Source: Monosporascus cannonballus (lineage: Eukaryota > Ascomycota > Sordariomycetes > Xylariales). Taken from it: a stretch of 64,000 bases of DNA. The translations under genes and the position numbers were made by a program. Location: the NCBI GenBank assembly GCA_004154925.1, contig QJNS01000160.1:1-64000 (forward strand), in the 5' to 3' direction. This document shows positions 12,160-26,886 of this stretch, piece after piece; the first letter of the stretch is position 1, and the number at the start of each line of letters is the position of its first letter. The notes beneath the pieces are model-generated. The model made no database searches, had not been told where the DNA came from, and saw nothing but the letters and a program-made list of their open reading frames with translations.

Positions 12160-15100
12160 TAAATTTACGAAAGAATTTTTCAAAAAGGATTTTTAACGAA
12201 ATTTTACTTTGTTTACATTTTTAATAAAAATATATTATATGCTTTTAAAAAATATATAAAAAATTAATTATAAAAATAAATTTAATTTTTAAAGTTATTA
12301 ATAAAATACCTTATATTTTTTGTATTTAAAGAAATAAAACATTATAACTTATATGTAATTATTAATAATTAAATAATATTATTATTAAAAATCGAATATT
12401 ATTACATTTAAATATAAAAATAAAAAATTAATTTTATGAAACTAAATAATTTTTAACGTGTATTTTTAAGAATAAATAAAATTTTATTAAAGTTTTTAAA
12501 AAGAATATAAATAAAAAATAGCTTTTAAATTAAAATGCGAAATATTTAAATATTTAGTTATATTAATAAGATTTATAAAGGTATTAATAATGTTTTAATA
12601 AATAATTAATTACGTATTACGAAAATACCTGAATATTGTCGTTATTTATTATTTTAGTAATATTTTTAGTTTTTGAAAAATCCAAAAACTATATATAAAA
12701 TATATTTATAAATGTTACAAAATTTCATAAAACGCATAATTATTTATTAATATAAAAACATTAATTTTATATATAAATAATATAATATTTAATATATATT
12801 ATTATTCAAAAATACATTAAAACATATCTTAAAAGAATCGTTATAATTAAAATATAATAAAAATTATTAATAAAATAATTATACCTTTAATAAATCTTAC
12901 AAAATAAAAATTCAAATAAATATTAAATACAGAAAAGGTATTTTAAAACATTAAGGATATAATTATTAACAAATTAATATTAATTATATATAATTTAAAA
13001 TATTCCGTTAAATTAAAAACCAATATTTCGAACTATACGTTAAACATAATAATTAGATAATGAAATAATTAAATTAAATTATATTTTATTATATTTCTTT
13101 CGCATAAATTAAAAACAATTAAATTTAATTACGATACTTAAAATAAAATATTTCTGATTATTATTATATTATTTTGAAAGTTTAAGTACTTTTTAAAAAG
13201 GGAATTTTATTAAATTAAGATTTATACGGATCATTAAATTTTTACTTAATTTATTATAATTACAAGTCTTAAAGAATAATAATTAAAATATATCAAAAAA
13301 TTAATAAATTTTAATTTTATTCTTATCTATAAAAATAATTTAAAAATAATAAAATAAAAGTTTGAAATAAATCATTAAACTTCAAAAATATTAATTATAA
13401 TTAATTATATAATTTTTAATATTACTATGAACAAATACTTATATTTGAAATATGTTACGACGATTGGGGTAATATTTTTTAATATATATTAAAAGATTTA
13501 ATAATATAATAATAAGTTTTTAAAAAATTAAAAAGTAAATAAAATATAAATTTTAAAAAGAATATTAAAAGATTTTTAAACGCGAAATATATAAATATTA
13601 ATTATATAAATATTTCAGGATTTAAAAACGTTAAAATATTTTTAACACATATATTTTTTTAAAATAAAATTAATAGTATAAAAAATTATAAGTTAATATA
13701 ATATTTATATTAAAACAAAAACTTAATATTTTAAATTATATAAAAAATTATACTTATTAATAATTACAAAACGGCTATAACATTTAATTATATTCGATTT
13801 TATTATTAAATTTGTTATATAAAAGAGTTAATTATGAAAATATATTATAATATTAGTATCGCAATTATGGATTACTTTACGAAATTATTTTATTTTTTAT
13901 TATATTATTTAAATATAAATACCAAATAATTAATACAAATTTTTTAAAATATATATTTAATATATGTTAATTATTAATAAAATTTGTATTAAATAAAAAA
14001 CTATTTTTTGAATTTAAATTTTAATAAAACCTTATAATATAAATCAGCTTAACTTAGAAAGTATTTAACGATTTTAAATTATAAATATATAAATAAATAT
14101 AATAAATAAAATAAATTTTAAAAATTTATTTATAGTATTATATTAATTACAAATAAAATTATTAAATTAAAGCATTATTAATTATATAATAAACTTATAA
14201 TATTAATTATTACGAAAATATTAAGATAATATTTAGAAACCTAAATTTTATTTTTTTTTTAAAAAATTTATAATAAAATATATAATAACGGTTTAATTAA
14301 TATTAAAATAATTTTTATATTAATATAATTACAATAATTATATTAAAAAATAAAAATAAATATAAAAATTATATAGAACTAATTAAATAAATATTGTAAT
14401 AAAAAGAATTAATTTTCAAAAAAAGAAAATAACTTTTCTTATTATAAAAATATTTAAATAAAATAAGTTGATAAAAATTCTAATTTCAAATATATTAATA
14501 TATATAAAATTATCAAAATAATTTCAAAAATTTATTCTTAATTAAAACCTTATCCATAAATTAAGTTTTATTTAATTATGTATATTTTTACTTAAGTTAA
14601 TAATTAATATAATTAAAATATATATAAAATAAAATAATATAAAAATTAAAAGCGAATAAATATATAAAATAAATAAATAAAATTTCATTTTTAAAAATAC
14701 TTAAATATTTATTAAAAATTTATTAACGTTTAACGCGTATTAAAAATTCTTTATTAATAAAAATAAGTACGTCCTAATTAATAATAAAGGATTTAATAAA
14801 CGGAATATCGGGCTAATCGGCCGCAATATATATTAATATATTAACTCTAATAATAACCTTTAACTATTTTTATTTTTAAGGTTTGTATTTTTTTTAATTC
14901 GTTTAATAATTAAAATTTACGTTATATTATAATAATACTTTTCAAACGGGTTAAAATCTTTTGCTTACGTAAACGAATAAAACAAAAACAATTCTTTTTT
15001 TTTAAAATTTATAGTAAACCTTAAAATAAAATCATTAAACTTATAATAATTATGTTTCGGCAAACGTTCCCTTACGTTCTAAATATTAATATTTAATATA

Positions 15101-15801
15101 AAGATTTTACAAAAAAATATATATATATCAGTATTATTATAAAATTCATTCTGATAAATATATTCCTTATATTTTAAAACATTGCTTATTATTTTATAAT
15201 TTTTATTTTTCGAAAAATAATAAAAATAAAATATAATTTCGTAACCAAACTCGTTAAAGTCTTTTATAAAGTTAATATAATAAAAGGTAAAAAAACGGAA
15301 AACGCAATAAAGTTTAAAAATACGAAGCGATATAATTAAAAGTAAAAAAAAAATATTTATTAAACGAAAAATAAAGAAATTTTGAAAATAAAATTTTGGA
15401 AAAAGAAAATCGTATTACAACTTAACAAACTCCGGCCTTAAAAAACGGTTAAATAGGAATTATATAGGCTACTTTATAAAAGCACGTAACGGTAATTACT
15501 GTTAAATTAATAATTAAAAATAATTAAACGGGATTATAAATAATGATAATTATTATTAAATTAAAATTTAAAAGTAATAAAATTAAATATATATATATAT
15601 ATCTTTATTATTGGTATAATTTAAATAATTTTAATATATAACATTTATTAATATTAATTCTTTATAATACGTTTTTGCGTTTCAATATTAAAAAATATAA
15701 TATAATTATTATATTTATTACTTAAATTCCTATGATATTCCTATTAATATAAACCCGTCGACTTAAGGTTTAATAATTAATTAAACCGTAAAGCCGTTAT
15801 A
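12160..15801 (+). mobile_element. Gypsy element P1, 3' half (pol and 3' LTR)
   Basis: Continuation of P1 after the element A insertion. The sequence resumes in step with the uninterrupted homologue in P3 (compare about 22920-22990). RT remains lie near 12600-12720, where the YxDD box is replaced. A chromodomain relic is near 14690-14760 on the plus strand. The 3' LTR is 15413-15801 (389 bp), ending in the RIP form of CCGTCACA. The sequence after it (15802) resumes inside the pol gene of element P2, so P1 appears inserted in P2. Its left TSD could not be found. Confidence 0.78.
15413..15801 (+). repeat. 3' LTR of element P1
   Basis: Starts TATTACAAC (RIP form of TGTTACAAC) and ends GCCGTTATA. 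It is in the reverse orientation relative to the LTRs of element A. Confidence 0.8.
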
Positions 15802-18800
15802 AATATCTTTTATATTTTTAAAAAAATTTCGAATTACGATTTGTAATAATTAAATAATATAACGGTTAAAAATTAAATATTATTACCCTTAATTATGACA
15901 ATAATGGACCGATTTTATGAAATCAAATAATTTATAATATTCGATTTTACAAATAAATATAACCTTATTAAAATTAAAAGAAATATAATAAAAAATAATT
16001 TTTAAACCGATATACGGATTATTTAAATATTTGGTTATATTAATAAAATTTATAAACGTATTAATAATGTTTTAACGAATAATTATTTATATATTACGCA
16101 AATATTTCGATATTTTCTTATTTATTATTTTAATAATAATTTTATTTTTTTAAAAATAAAAGGAATATACGTAAAATACGTTTATAAAATTTTTTAAACT
16201 TTATAAAATATCAGGTTATTTATTAACGTAAAAAGAATTAATTTTCTATATAAAAAATAAAATATTTAAAATATATTATTATTTTAAAATATATCCGGAT
16301 ATACCTTAAGAAAGTTATTATAATTACGCAATAATAAACGTTAATAATAATTAAAAAATATAAGTATTTTTCGGATTTGTTAATTATTATAAGAAATGTA
16401 TTTGAAATTTTAATAAAATAATTATATCGTCAACGAATTTTATAAAAAAAATTTAAATAAATATTAAATATTAAAAAGACATTTTAACATATTAAAAATA
16501 TAATTATTGATAAATTAATATTAATAATATATAATTTAAAATATTTTTTTAAATTAAAACCCGGTATTTCGAATTAGGTATTAAACATAATAATCGGATA
16601 ACGAAATAATTAAAACAAATTATGTCTTATTATATTGATTGGTACAAATTACAAAAATGAATTTAATTAAGGTATTTTATATAAAATATTTATAATTGTT
16701 ATTATAGCATTTCGAAAAGTTAAATATTTTCTAAAAGAACATTTATATTAAATTAAGATTTATACGAATTATTAAAACTTTTCTCGAGTTATTATAATTT
16801 AAAAACTTATAAAACGATAATTTTATTATACGGAAAAATTAATAAATTTCGATTTTATTATTATTTGTAAAAAAAATAATAAAATAATAAAATAAATATT
16901 TTAAATAAATAATTAAATTTCGGAAAAATTAAATAAAATTAATAATATAAATTTCGATATTATTATAAAAATATTTATATTTATAATAAATAATAATAAT
17001 TTAAGCAATATTTAATAATTTAACGATCATTCCTTAAAAACTTCAAAATAAATAAAATATAATTTTTTAAAAAATAACCAAAAGAAATTAATACGAAAAA
17101 TATATAAGTATTAATTATATAAATATTTAAAAATTTACAAAATCTTAAAAAAGTTTTAATATATATATGTTTTTTTAAAATAAAATTAATAATATTTACG
17201 CTAAAACGAAAGTTTAACGATATATATTATATAAAAGTTTATAATTATTATTAATTAAAAAATAATTATAATATTTAATTATATTTAATTTTATTATTAA
17301 ATTATTTATATTAAAAAATTTAATTACACATATATTTTACGATAACATTTTCGTAATTACTAATTAATTTATAAACTTTTCTTATTATTTAATATATTAT
17401 AAAAATGTAAACGCCGAATAAATAATAAATGTTTTAAAATATATTTTTAATATATATAAATAATTATTAAAATTTATATTAAATAAAAAGTTAATATTCG
17501 TATTTAAGTTTTGGCACAGTTTTATAATATAAATTAATTTAAATCACAAATTATTTTATATATTTAAATGATAAATATATAAATAAACAAAACGGATAAA
17601 TTAAATTTTAAAAATATATTTATAATATTATATTAATTACGAATAAAATAATTAAATTAACAATTATTAATCCCACAATTAACTTATAATATTAATAATT
17701 AAAAAAATATTAAAATAATATTTACGAATATAAATTTTGGTTTTATTTTAAAAATTTATAAAACAATACGTAATAATAATTTAATTAATATTAAAATATT
17801 TTTTATGTTAAAATAATTACGATAATAATATTAAAAATAAAAAAAGAATTGAAATTAATATAAAATTAAAAAAATAAATATTATAATTAAACAAAATTCA
17901 AAAAATCAATATTTTAAAAACAAATAATTGTTTTCGTTACGAAAAATATTTAAATAAAAAACCCAGTAAAAAATTCGATTTTAAATATATTAATTAATAT
18001 AGAATTGTTAAAAAAATTTAAGAAATAATTATTAAATACAAAATTTATCCAAAATCAAATTTTATTTAATTTTTAATGTATCGTTATTCGAATTAATATT
18101 AAATATAATTAAAACATATACGGTATAAAATAATATAAAAATAAAGGACGAAAAGGTATATGAAATAAAAGAAATTCTTAATATACGAAAACAAAACAAA
18201 TTTACGTAATACATAATTAAATAAAAAAAATATTTAAATTCCGAAAATATTTAAAAGTTCGTTAAAAGTTTTACTAACGCCTAGTACTTATTAAAAAATC
18301 TTTACCGGCAATAATAAATATATCCTAATTAACGACTTATTAATTAATAGCCGGAATATCGGGTTAATCGGCCGTAACTTATATTAACGTAATAACCATA
18401 ACGGCAATATCTAATTATTCTTATTTTTTTTCGAAACATTCAAATTCTTTTATCGTTTCCGTACCTTAAATACCGTAACGAAATATTTTAATTTTACGTC
18501 AGCAAAGAAATTTCTTTTATTTTTGAAAACGGCTTAAAAAATCGAATAATTTGTTAAAATATTATTAAGTTTTTAAAAAAGGATTTTCGGTAATAGGTTT
18601 CTTTAATTCCAAACGATGTTTTTGGCAATTAATTTCCGGTATTCGAATTCGAAAAAACCAAAAAATTATAAGCATTTTAATAAATAATACAAAAAATCTA
18701 TTTCCTTGAATTACGATAAATTTTGTAAATATTATTTTTAAATTTGTAGCGGGAACAAAAATTATTCAAAAATATAATAAAACGAAAACGGTTAAATCGT

Positions 18801-19365
18801 TTTGAAAAAACAAAACCGTTTATACGTTTATAAAATTTAGACTTTTCGATATAACCTAATATAATGCATATAAAGAGAAAGTTGTTTATTAAAAATTAAT
18901 AAATAAATAATATAATTTTTAAGAATAAAAATTTTAGAAAAAAAGAAATCATATTATAATTTAACGGTTTTAACTCCTGGAAACGGTTGGAATCCTATAA
19001 AGATAAACCCCGATTTAACAAAAAAATTACGTAATTAGCTTAAAAAATTGAAAGTCCTTAATTAGATAAAAAATGTTTAATTCGGTTAAATACCAAAAAA
19101 GCTTAAAAGGGCTTAAGGAAATTTAATTAAGAAAATACCGTTAAACTATAATAAATATTTTAACCAAAACGAAAATATATACGTTTATTGATTCCATAAT
19201 TTAAATAATTTAGTTTATAATATAATATTATTACTTAAAGTATTTTTGGCATTGTAAGACGTAATACGATTATCATATTTATTATTTAGAATTTTACGAT
19301 ATTTCTCTTAATATAAATCCGTTGACTTAAGGTTTAATAATTGGTTAAACCGTTTAACCGTTATA
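15802..19365 (+). mobile_element. Gypsy element P2, pol remnant with 3' LTR
   Basis: Begins inside pol (homologous by eye to about 12290 onward in P1). It continues through RT (about 16080-16250), integrase and a chromodomain relic (about 18230-18300) to a 414-bp 3' LTR at 18952-19365. No usable frame survives. The 5' half was not found in the window. The right flank at 19366 is the interior of minus-strand element H, so P2 is inserted in H. Confidence 0.75.
18952..19365 (+). repeat. 3' LTR of element P2
   Basis: The reverse complement of this LTR matches the LTR at 441-856 closely (same subtype, 414 versus 416 bp), but with far heavier RIP. Confidence 0.82.
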
Positions 19366-20130
19366 TCGTTCGATTACGAATTTAATTTGTATAGTAAATA
19401 AAATTAATCGAATAAAAAAATACCCAAAATATATTTGGTATTAAATTAAAAGTAATTATAATTTAATTAAAGTTTTATCGAAAAATTTAACTTGAAGAAT
19501 TTAAGGACTTTTTTTGGTTTTTTGGTAAAATTTAGCTAAATAACTTAATTCGTTTAAAAATATTGTTTAATCTCGGAAATTTTTTTTCTATAAATTTCTT
19601 TTAAATGGCTTAAAAAACATCGTAACATTTTTATTATGTTTTTTAAGCTAAAATTTATATTCGTTTATAACATCTAAGTATTAAAGAATTTTTTCGCGAA
19701 AAAAAATTTAAAATTACTTTATTTTTTCGGATTTCTTTTCGGAATTAAAATTATTAAAAATCTGATATATAAGTTATTCGGGTTATTTGCTAATACAAAT
19801 AATATCGGCAATATTATCCAAAATTTTACGGTATTATTAAATAAAAATTTATAATTAATAACGGCTAAAAAAATTAATTAATTATTAAACTTTAATCGTA
19901 TAAATTTATATTAACAAAAATGCCTTAAGATTTTAAATAATATATATAATAATATTTTAAATTTTATATTAATAAATATACTTTAAATAATAAATTAGTA
20001 TTGCAAATAATTCATATTAATAAATAATTTATTATAAGTTAATATTATTTATATTATAAAAATAATAAATATATTGTATTTGGTTTTCTTAACCCTATCG
20101 AATAGCGTTTTCTGAGCTTTATAAGCTCTA
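19366..20130 (-). mobile_element. Gypsy element H: gag start, leader and first part of its 5' LTR
   Basis: 19366-19856 aligns by eye with 11270-11765 of element A (gag N-terminus and leader, minus strand). 19857-20130 is the outer 274 bp of an LTR that is then split by element P3. The rest of this LTR is at 26508-26612. The left part of H was not found. Confidence 0.72.
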
Positions 20131-20500
20131 TATTATAACCTAAAAGGTTACGGGTTCCAAAAATAATTTATTATGACCTAATCATAAAGACGCAATAAGG
20201 CAAATTACGTAATGAATTATTAACTTATTATTAATAAGCCAATAAATCAGATTATTAATTTACTAGTAATAAATTAATAAATTAAATTATTAATTTATTA
20301 ATAATATATTAATATTATAAAATTAAAATATATATATTTATTAATTAAATAATTTAAATAATTTTAATTTATAATATTTATTAATATTAATTATTTATAA
20401 TAATAATATAATAATAAATATAATAGCATTATTATATTTCTTATTTCAATTTTTATAACATTTTGATTAATATAAACCCGTTAATTTAAAATTTAATAAT
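20131..20500 (+). repeat. 5' LTR of element P3, inner end deleted
   Basis: Starts TATTATAACC. It matches the C-type LTR at 44372-44765 in reverse complement, including the block of repeated TTAATAAG-type motifs. It stops about 35 bp short of the normal LTR end. Confidence 0.8.
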
Positions 20501-23299
20501 TTTACGTTCGAATTCAGAAATTAAAAGCAAGATTAATAAATTAAGGTTATATTATTTACATAAATGATTTGTATTTGCATAAAACCTAAAAAACCGGAAT
20601 TTTAAAAAAATAAAAATAATTTTTAAACTTTTTTAATTTAAGTACGAATTTATTTTCGCCTTTTAAATTTTAATACTTTAGTTGATATAGTTTTAATAAT
20701 AAAAATATATTTAATAAAAGAAATTAGTAAATTTAAGCCCATTATAGAAACTTTTAAACATAAAGAAATTAAATAAAAAATATTTTATTAATAAAGACTT
20801 TTAATTTTATATTAATTATGAAAATAAATTATTCGATAATTTCGGAATTTTAAATAAAAACGATTTATAATTTACTATTTTTAATATTCCGATTAAGAAA
20901 ATCCGTATTTAAATATATTCTAACTTTTTAAAATCTTATAATTAAAATAAGATAAAGAATTAATAAAATTAATACCTTTATTAATATATTTAACAAAAAG
21001 TTAAAAATAATATTAAAAATTAAATTATTAAAATTAAATAATTAATTATTTTAAATTAATATATTATAAAAATAATTAAATTAATAATAAAAAAGTTATA
21101 TATATTATATTCTGGATATATTAAGTTTAATTATAAGAAAAAACTGAAATACATTTTTTATTTTTTTCGAAACAGTATAAAAGTTTATAAAATTTAATAT
21201 TATTTAGAAATAAAATTAAAGTTTAATTAAATATTTTAATTATAACAAAATAAAATATAAACTTTATAAATTATAAGAATTTAAAAAATTATAATAAAAT
21301 AATTAAATTTTTTATATCGTAAAAGTAATTAAATAATAATTAAAAAAGTAATAATAAATTGTTTGATATGATTTAAATTAAATATATATTTGGTTTATAA
21401 TAAAAATATAATAAGGATTATTATAATAAATAATTTAACGGAAAATAAGAAAAATTAAAGAGTTAATTTAATAAATATTAGAAATATAATAAAAAATATT
21501 ATAAAAATAATTATGCAAATATTAAAATTAAACGAAAACAATTTATCCCGAAACTTTTAATTAATATAACAAAATATACGTTATATATTATTAATTACGG
21601 GAATATTCTAATTAAGAAAAATAAAAATTATATATATATAAATAAATCACCCGTATATATTATAAAGGATTTAAGTTTTCAAATTAAACCGAAAATGATA
21701 AAAATAATAAATAATAATATTAATAGTTTTGAATTATAATTCCAGGAAATATCTAGTAATTAATTAAAATAAAACATTAACCCGATAAAATATATTTAGA
21801 GAAAGGATTTGTTTTATTACAAATAATATAATTATTAAACGGAAAACGCTTTTTTTAACGTATAATAAAAATATATTACCGGAAATTTATTACGGATTTT
21901 TATTTTTAATTAATATATATTCCGGATTTTTAATAAAGATTATTAAGGAAAGAATACGGTAATTTATAAAAAGTGTTTAAAATAATAATTAAAGAAAGGT
22001 ATAATAAGATATTATTATAAATATAAAACCATTATTTATTCGATAAAAAAAGATTTTACTAAAATTATAAATAATTAATATAACTTAAAAAAATAATATT
22101 TTAGTAATAATAATATATATAATAACTGAATATATTAAATAATAAAATAAAAAAATTCGATAAATTCGAATAAAAATTAGAAAATAAATTGTTTATAAAA
22201 AGGTCGCAAAATAACAAAAATTAAAACAATTAAAAATAATTCTTAAAAAGGGTTAAAATATAATAATAAAAAAAGTTAATAACCTTATTAGTTTAAAAAT
22301 ATAAATCCGAACGTATTAATATATTATAATAATATATTACGGAATTTTAAGCGAAAATTATATCATATTAAATATAATTAATAAATTTAAATTATTATAA
22401 AAATATAAGTTAAAATTTTATATAAAAATAAATATCGAAAATTAAGAATTTATTTATGCTAATAAAGAAATTATATATAAAATTAATTATTTCGAAATTT
22501 TTATTAAATATTAATATTAAATAATGAATTTTAATATTACTTTATTTAAAGATTACGATATAATCATAGGATTATTATAAATATATTAATAAGGAATTTT
22601 AATTAATAAAAACTTAATTAAATAAAATTTGCTTTATTTTTTATTAATAAAAAAAAGAAATTAAAATTTTGTTATTTAATTAATAATAACGACGGATATT
22701 AATATAAAAATATAATAAAAACCATATTACTTGAAAGAATAAAATATAAAAAAATAGGTATTAAAATAAAATACGGCGTATTATTATTATTATTAAAGCA
22801 AAATTGAAATAATTAAATAACGATTTAAAATAATAAATATAATAGTTTTAAAAGTTAAAAAGTTTTATTAATATATTATTTTAATATTATAAATACGAAA
22901 CGTTTTTTTTAAAAAATTTAATATAAAGTTATGAAAGCATAATAAATAAAATTGTAAAATAATTTTTACAAAAGGATTTTGAATAAAGTTATACCTTATT
23001 TATAACTTAAATAAAAATAAGTTATATATTTTTAACAAATACCTAAAAATTAATTATAAAAAAATAAATTTAATTTTCTAATTTACTAACAAAATACCTT
23101 ATATTTTTTATATATAAACAAATAAAAATTTATAACATATAATTAATTATTAATAATTAAATAATATTATTATTAAAAATTAAATATTATTATTTTTAAT
23201 TATAAAAATCAAAAACTAATTGTATAAAATTAAATAATTAATAATATTTGATTATAATAATATATATGATTTTATAAAAATTAAGAAGAAATATAAATA

Positions 23300-23570
23300 A
23301 AAAATACTTTTTAAAACGAAATACAAATTATTTAAATATTTATTTATATTAGTAAAATTTATAAATATATTATTAATTTTTAACGAATAGTTTATTACGT
23401 ATTACGAAAATATTTTGATATTTTTATTGTTTATTATTTTGACGATATTTTTATTTTTTTAAAAAATAAAAAGAATACACGTAAAATATGTTTATAAAGC
23501 TCTTTAAATTTTATAAGATATAAAGTTATTTCTTAACGTAAAAAAAGTTAATTTTATATATAAAAAATAA
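23300..23570 (+). pseudogene. Reverse transcriptase core of element P3
   Basis: The plus strand reads KYFDIFIVYYFDDIFIF followed by LKNKKN. The catalytic YFDD box is intact at 23435-23446, although stop codons occur up- and downstream. It is a useful reference copy for the broken RT genes in the other elements. Confidence 0.85.
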
Positions 23571-26148
23571 AATATTTAAAATATATTATTATTTTAAAAT
23601 ATATTAAAAAAATCTTAAAAAATATTATAATTATAAAATAATAAACGTTAATAATAATTAAAAAAAATAGAAATATTTCTTGAGTTAATTAATTATTATA
23701 AACATTTTAGGCGAAGTTTTAATAAAATAATTATATTTTTAATAAATTTTATAAAAAAAATTAAATAAATATTAAATACGGAAAAAGTATTTTAAAATAT
23801 GAAAAATGTAATTATTAACGAATTAATATTAATTAAATACGATATAAATTATCTTATTAAATTAAAAACCGATATTTCGAATTACGCGTTAAACGTAATA
23901 GTTAAGTAACGAAATAATTAATACAAATTATATTTTATTATATTTGTTATTATAAATTAAAAGGAATAAAGTTTAATTACGGTATTCTTAATAAAAGATT
24001 TATAATTATTATTATAATACTTTAAAAGTTTAATGATTTTTTAAAAGGAAATATATAGTAAATTAAATTTTATAAAACGATAATTTCCTTATGCGAAAAA
24101 ATAAACGAATTTCGATTTCGTTATTATTTATAAAAAAATCCAAAAATAATAAAATAAGTATTTTGCATACATAATTAAATTTTAAGAAATATTAATTAAA
24201 TTGAATTATATAATTTTTGACATTATTATAAAAAGATATTAACGTTTATAACAAATTAAGATAATTAGAATAATACCATTCGATATATATTATAAAAATT
24301 AATTATATAATAATAATTTTTTAAAACAATAAAAAACAAATAAAATTTAAATTTTAAAAACATATTAAAAACCTTTAATACAAAAGATATACGAATATTA
24401 ATTATACGGATATTTAGAAATCTATATAATCTTAAAATAATTTTATCGTATATATTCTTTTCTTAAAATAAAATTTACAATAAAAAAATTATACGATAAT
24501 ATGCTATTTGCGTCAAAATAAAAATTCGATAACATAAACCATATAAAAATTATAATTATTATTAATTATAAAATAAATATAATATTTAATTATATTTAAA
24601 TTTATTATTAAAGTTTTTATATTAAATTATTAATTATAAAAATATATTATAATAATATTTTCGCAATTATCGATTAATTTACGAAAGCTTTTTCATTTTT
24701 ATTATATTATAAGGATATAAATGCCAAATAATTCAAATATTTTTAAAGCATATTTTCAATATATACGAATTATTAATAAAAATTATATTAAATAAAAAAT
24801 CGATATTCGTATTTAAATTTTAATAAGGCCTCATAACCTAAATCGGCTTCAATTACAAATTATTTAATATATTTAAATTATAAATAAAATAATTAAATTA
24901 AGAAATTATTAATAGCTTAATTAAATTATAATATTAACTATTACGAAAATATCAACATAATATTTATAAACATAAATTTTGGTTTTATTTTAAATTTTTA
25001 TAAAAAAATATATAACGATAATCTAATTAATATTAAGATAATCCTTATATTAAAATAATTATAATAGTTATATTAACAAATAAAAATAAAATTAGATTTC
25101 GACCGAAATTAAATAAATTAATATTATAATTAAAAGAATTAAAGGAATTAATTATTAGAACAAGGGAAATGGTCTTTTTCGCTATAAAAATATTTAAACA
25201 AAAAACCTTAACAGAAAATTCGATTTTAAATATATTAGTCTGTATAAAATCGCCAAAAAATTTCAAAAAATAATTATTAATTAGAATTCTTATTAAAAAG
25301 TAAATTTTACTTAATTTTTTACGTTTTTTAATTCGAACTAATAATAAATATAACTAAGGTATTTATAGTATAAGACGATATAAAAATAAAAAATAAATAT
25401 AAATAAAAATAAAAAAACTTTTAATATACGAAAATAAAATAAATTTACCTAGTACCTAATTAAATAAAAAAAGTACCCGGCTTTCGAAAATACTTAAAAA
25501 CCCGTTAAAAACCTTATTAACGTTTAACACTTATTAAAATTTTTCATAAATAACGACGACACTATTAGAAATAATAGCATTTTAATTTATAAAATTTAAA
25601 GAAGAAAACCTTTAATTTACCGGATCCCAATTAATAATGTTTATTTTTTAAGGCCTAAATTTCGATTACGGATTTCTATTCCAACTGCGTAAAATCGTTA
25701 GAATTATTTAAAAATTAAAAAATATAAGTAATAAGTTTCGTACCTTAAAATTAATAATATTGGCGTTAACGACGTATACGAAAAAAACGTATAAAAACTT
25801 TAAATAAAAATCTTTCGGCCGTTAGCTTTTTTTTAATTTTTTCGATTTTGCGATATAACGATTAATTATAAAAATGAAAATTTTTATTCCGTTATACGAA
25901 TAACCTTAACGAATATATTCCTTATAACCAAAAACTTTATTTATTATTTAGTAAGTAAGTTATCGAGCAAAATAAAAAAAATAAAGTATTATGTTAAAAC
26001 TTTCGAATTTGATTAAATTAATAAATATAAATTGTTATTCGGATTTGCAAAAATAACCTTTAATAATATCCGAAAATATATTAAATAAATATAAAATGCT
26101 TACCAAATAAAAAAAATTTTAAAGGCGAAATTTATAAAAAAAAGATTA

Positions 26149-26507
26149 TATTATAATTTAACGGGTTATAATTGCCAAAAATAATTTATTATGACTTAAT
26201 TACAAATACGCGGTAAGGTAAATTACATAATAAATTATTAACTTATTAATAGTTAGCTAGTAAATCGGATTATTAACTTATTGGTAATAAGCCAGTATTA
26301 CAAAATAAAAATATATGTTCTTATTAATTATATAATTTAAATAGCTTTAATTTGTAATACTTATTAATATTAATCGCTTGCAATAATAAGGTATTAAAAG
26401 ACGTAATACAATTATTATATTTATTGCTTAGATTCCCACAATACTTCTGCCAACATAAACCCGTCGACTTAAGGTTTAATAGTTGGTTAAACCGCCTAGC
26501 CGTCATA
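26149..26507 (+). repeat. 3' LTR of element P3
   Basis: Starts TATTATAATT and ends GCCGTCATA; followed by TSD copy CTCTA. About 359 bp, somewhat shorter than the C-type LTR at 44372-44765. The last 70 bp are nearly free of RIP. Confidence 0.85.
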
Positions 26508-26612
26508 CTCTACGATAGATCCTGTCGAGCCATCACGTTACTCGACCCACATGGCTTAGTCATTTTCTTGTTGCGACCGTTTTCCGAAGCCGCAGCCTGT
26601 TAGGTCATAACA
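26508..26612 (-). repeat. Remaining part of the element H 5' LTR
   Basis: After the P3 TSD, the H LTR resumes and ends GTTAGGTCATAACA at 26612. Together with 19857-20130 this makes about 374 bp. It is the last retroelement sequence before the gene island and is little affected by RIP. The H TSD should begin with CTGAC (26613-26617); its left copy was not located. Confidence 0.75.
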
Positions 26613-26734
26613 CTGACGCCCATGAAGAAGCTATAATACTTACTTGAAACAAGCTAATATGCCTTCCACTTTCTCCTGAGAGTTGACGAATATAAATTTT
26701 GTCAGAAAACCAGCAGGGACTTATGTACCTAAGG

Positions 26735-26886
26735 TGTCATGGGGGACTAAAGGGCTCCAATCAGACACCCCTGGTGAGCTCCACCAGGGGCTATAAAAAG
26801 GGCTTCCATCAGCTTTAGTGGCTTGAGAGGATCTTCCTGCCTTAGAGTCAGAGCTGCCAATATAGCCTCAAATTTCTTCTGCGACA
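26735..26886. mobile_element. Solo LTR (152 bp) with TSD TAAGG
   Basis: Begins TGTCATGG and ends CTGCGACA, so the termini form the inverted repeat TGTC/GACA. It is flanked by identical 5-mers TAAGG (26730-26734 and 26887-26891). Inside it are a 9-bp perfect hairpin and a TATA-like CTATAAAAAG. It is not RIP-mutated. It resembles no other LTR in the window, so it comes from a different, probably Copia-like family and was left behind by LTR-LTR recombination. It lies about 200 bp beyond the P450 stop codon. Confidence 0.75.
26768..26790. repeat. Hairpin within the solo LTR
   Basis: CCCCTGGTG, loop AGCTC, CACCAGGGG: a perfect 9-bp stem. It lies just upstream (plus sense) of the TATA-like element, so it probably belongs to the LTR promoter region and not to a P450 terminator. 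Confidence 0.7.

Larger units (their letters stand above)
20131..26507 (+). mobile_element. Complete Ty3/Gypsy element P3 (6.4 kb)
   Basis: Plus-strand chromovirus with LTRs at 20131-20500 and 26149-26507 and a perfect TSD, CTCTA (20126-20130 and 26508-26512). Gag starts near 20540, RT is near 23.4 kb with an intact YFDD box, and a chromodomain relic is at about 25460-25540. The 5' LTR and leader carry a deletion at about 20500: LTR sequence jumps directly to the gag-proximal leader. The insertion splits the 5' LTR of element H. Its RIP burden is as heavy as elsewhere, except for the last 70 bp next to the gene island. Confidence 0.9.

Noticed and set aside
25045..25266. 73-codon minus-strand frame in element P3
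   Set aside because: Antisense to the P3 pol region, low complexity, broken in sister copies.
12160..26400. The A+T-rich block as a centromere
   Set aside because: Possible in ascomycetes, but everything recognisable is nested retroelements and nothing in the sequence itself is centromere-specific.
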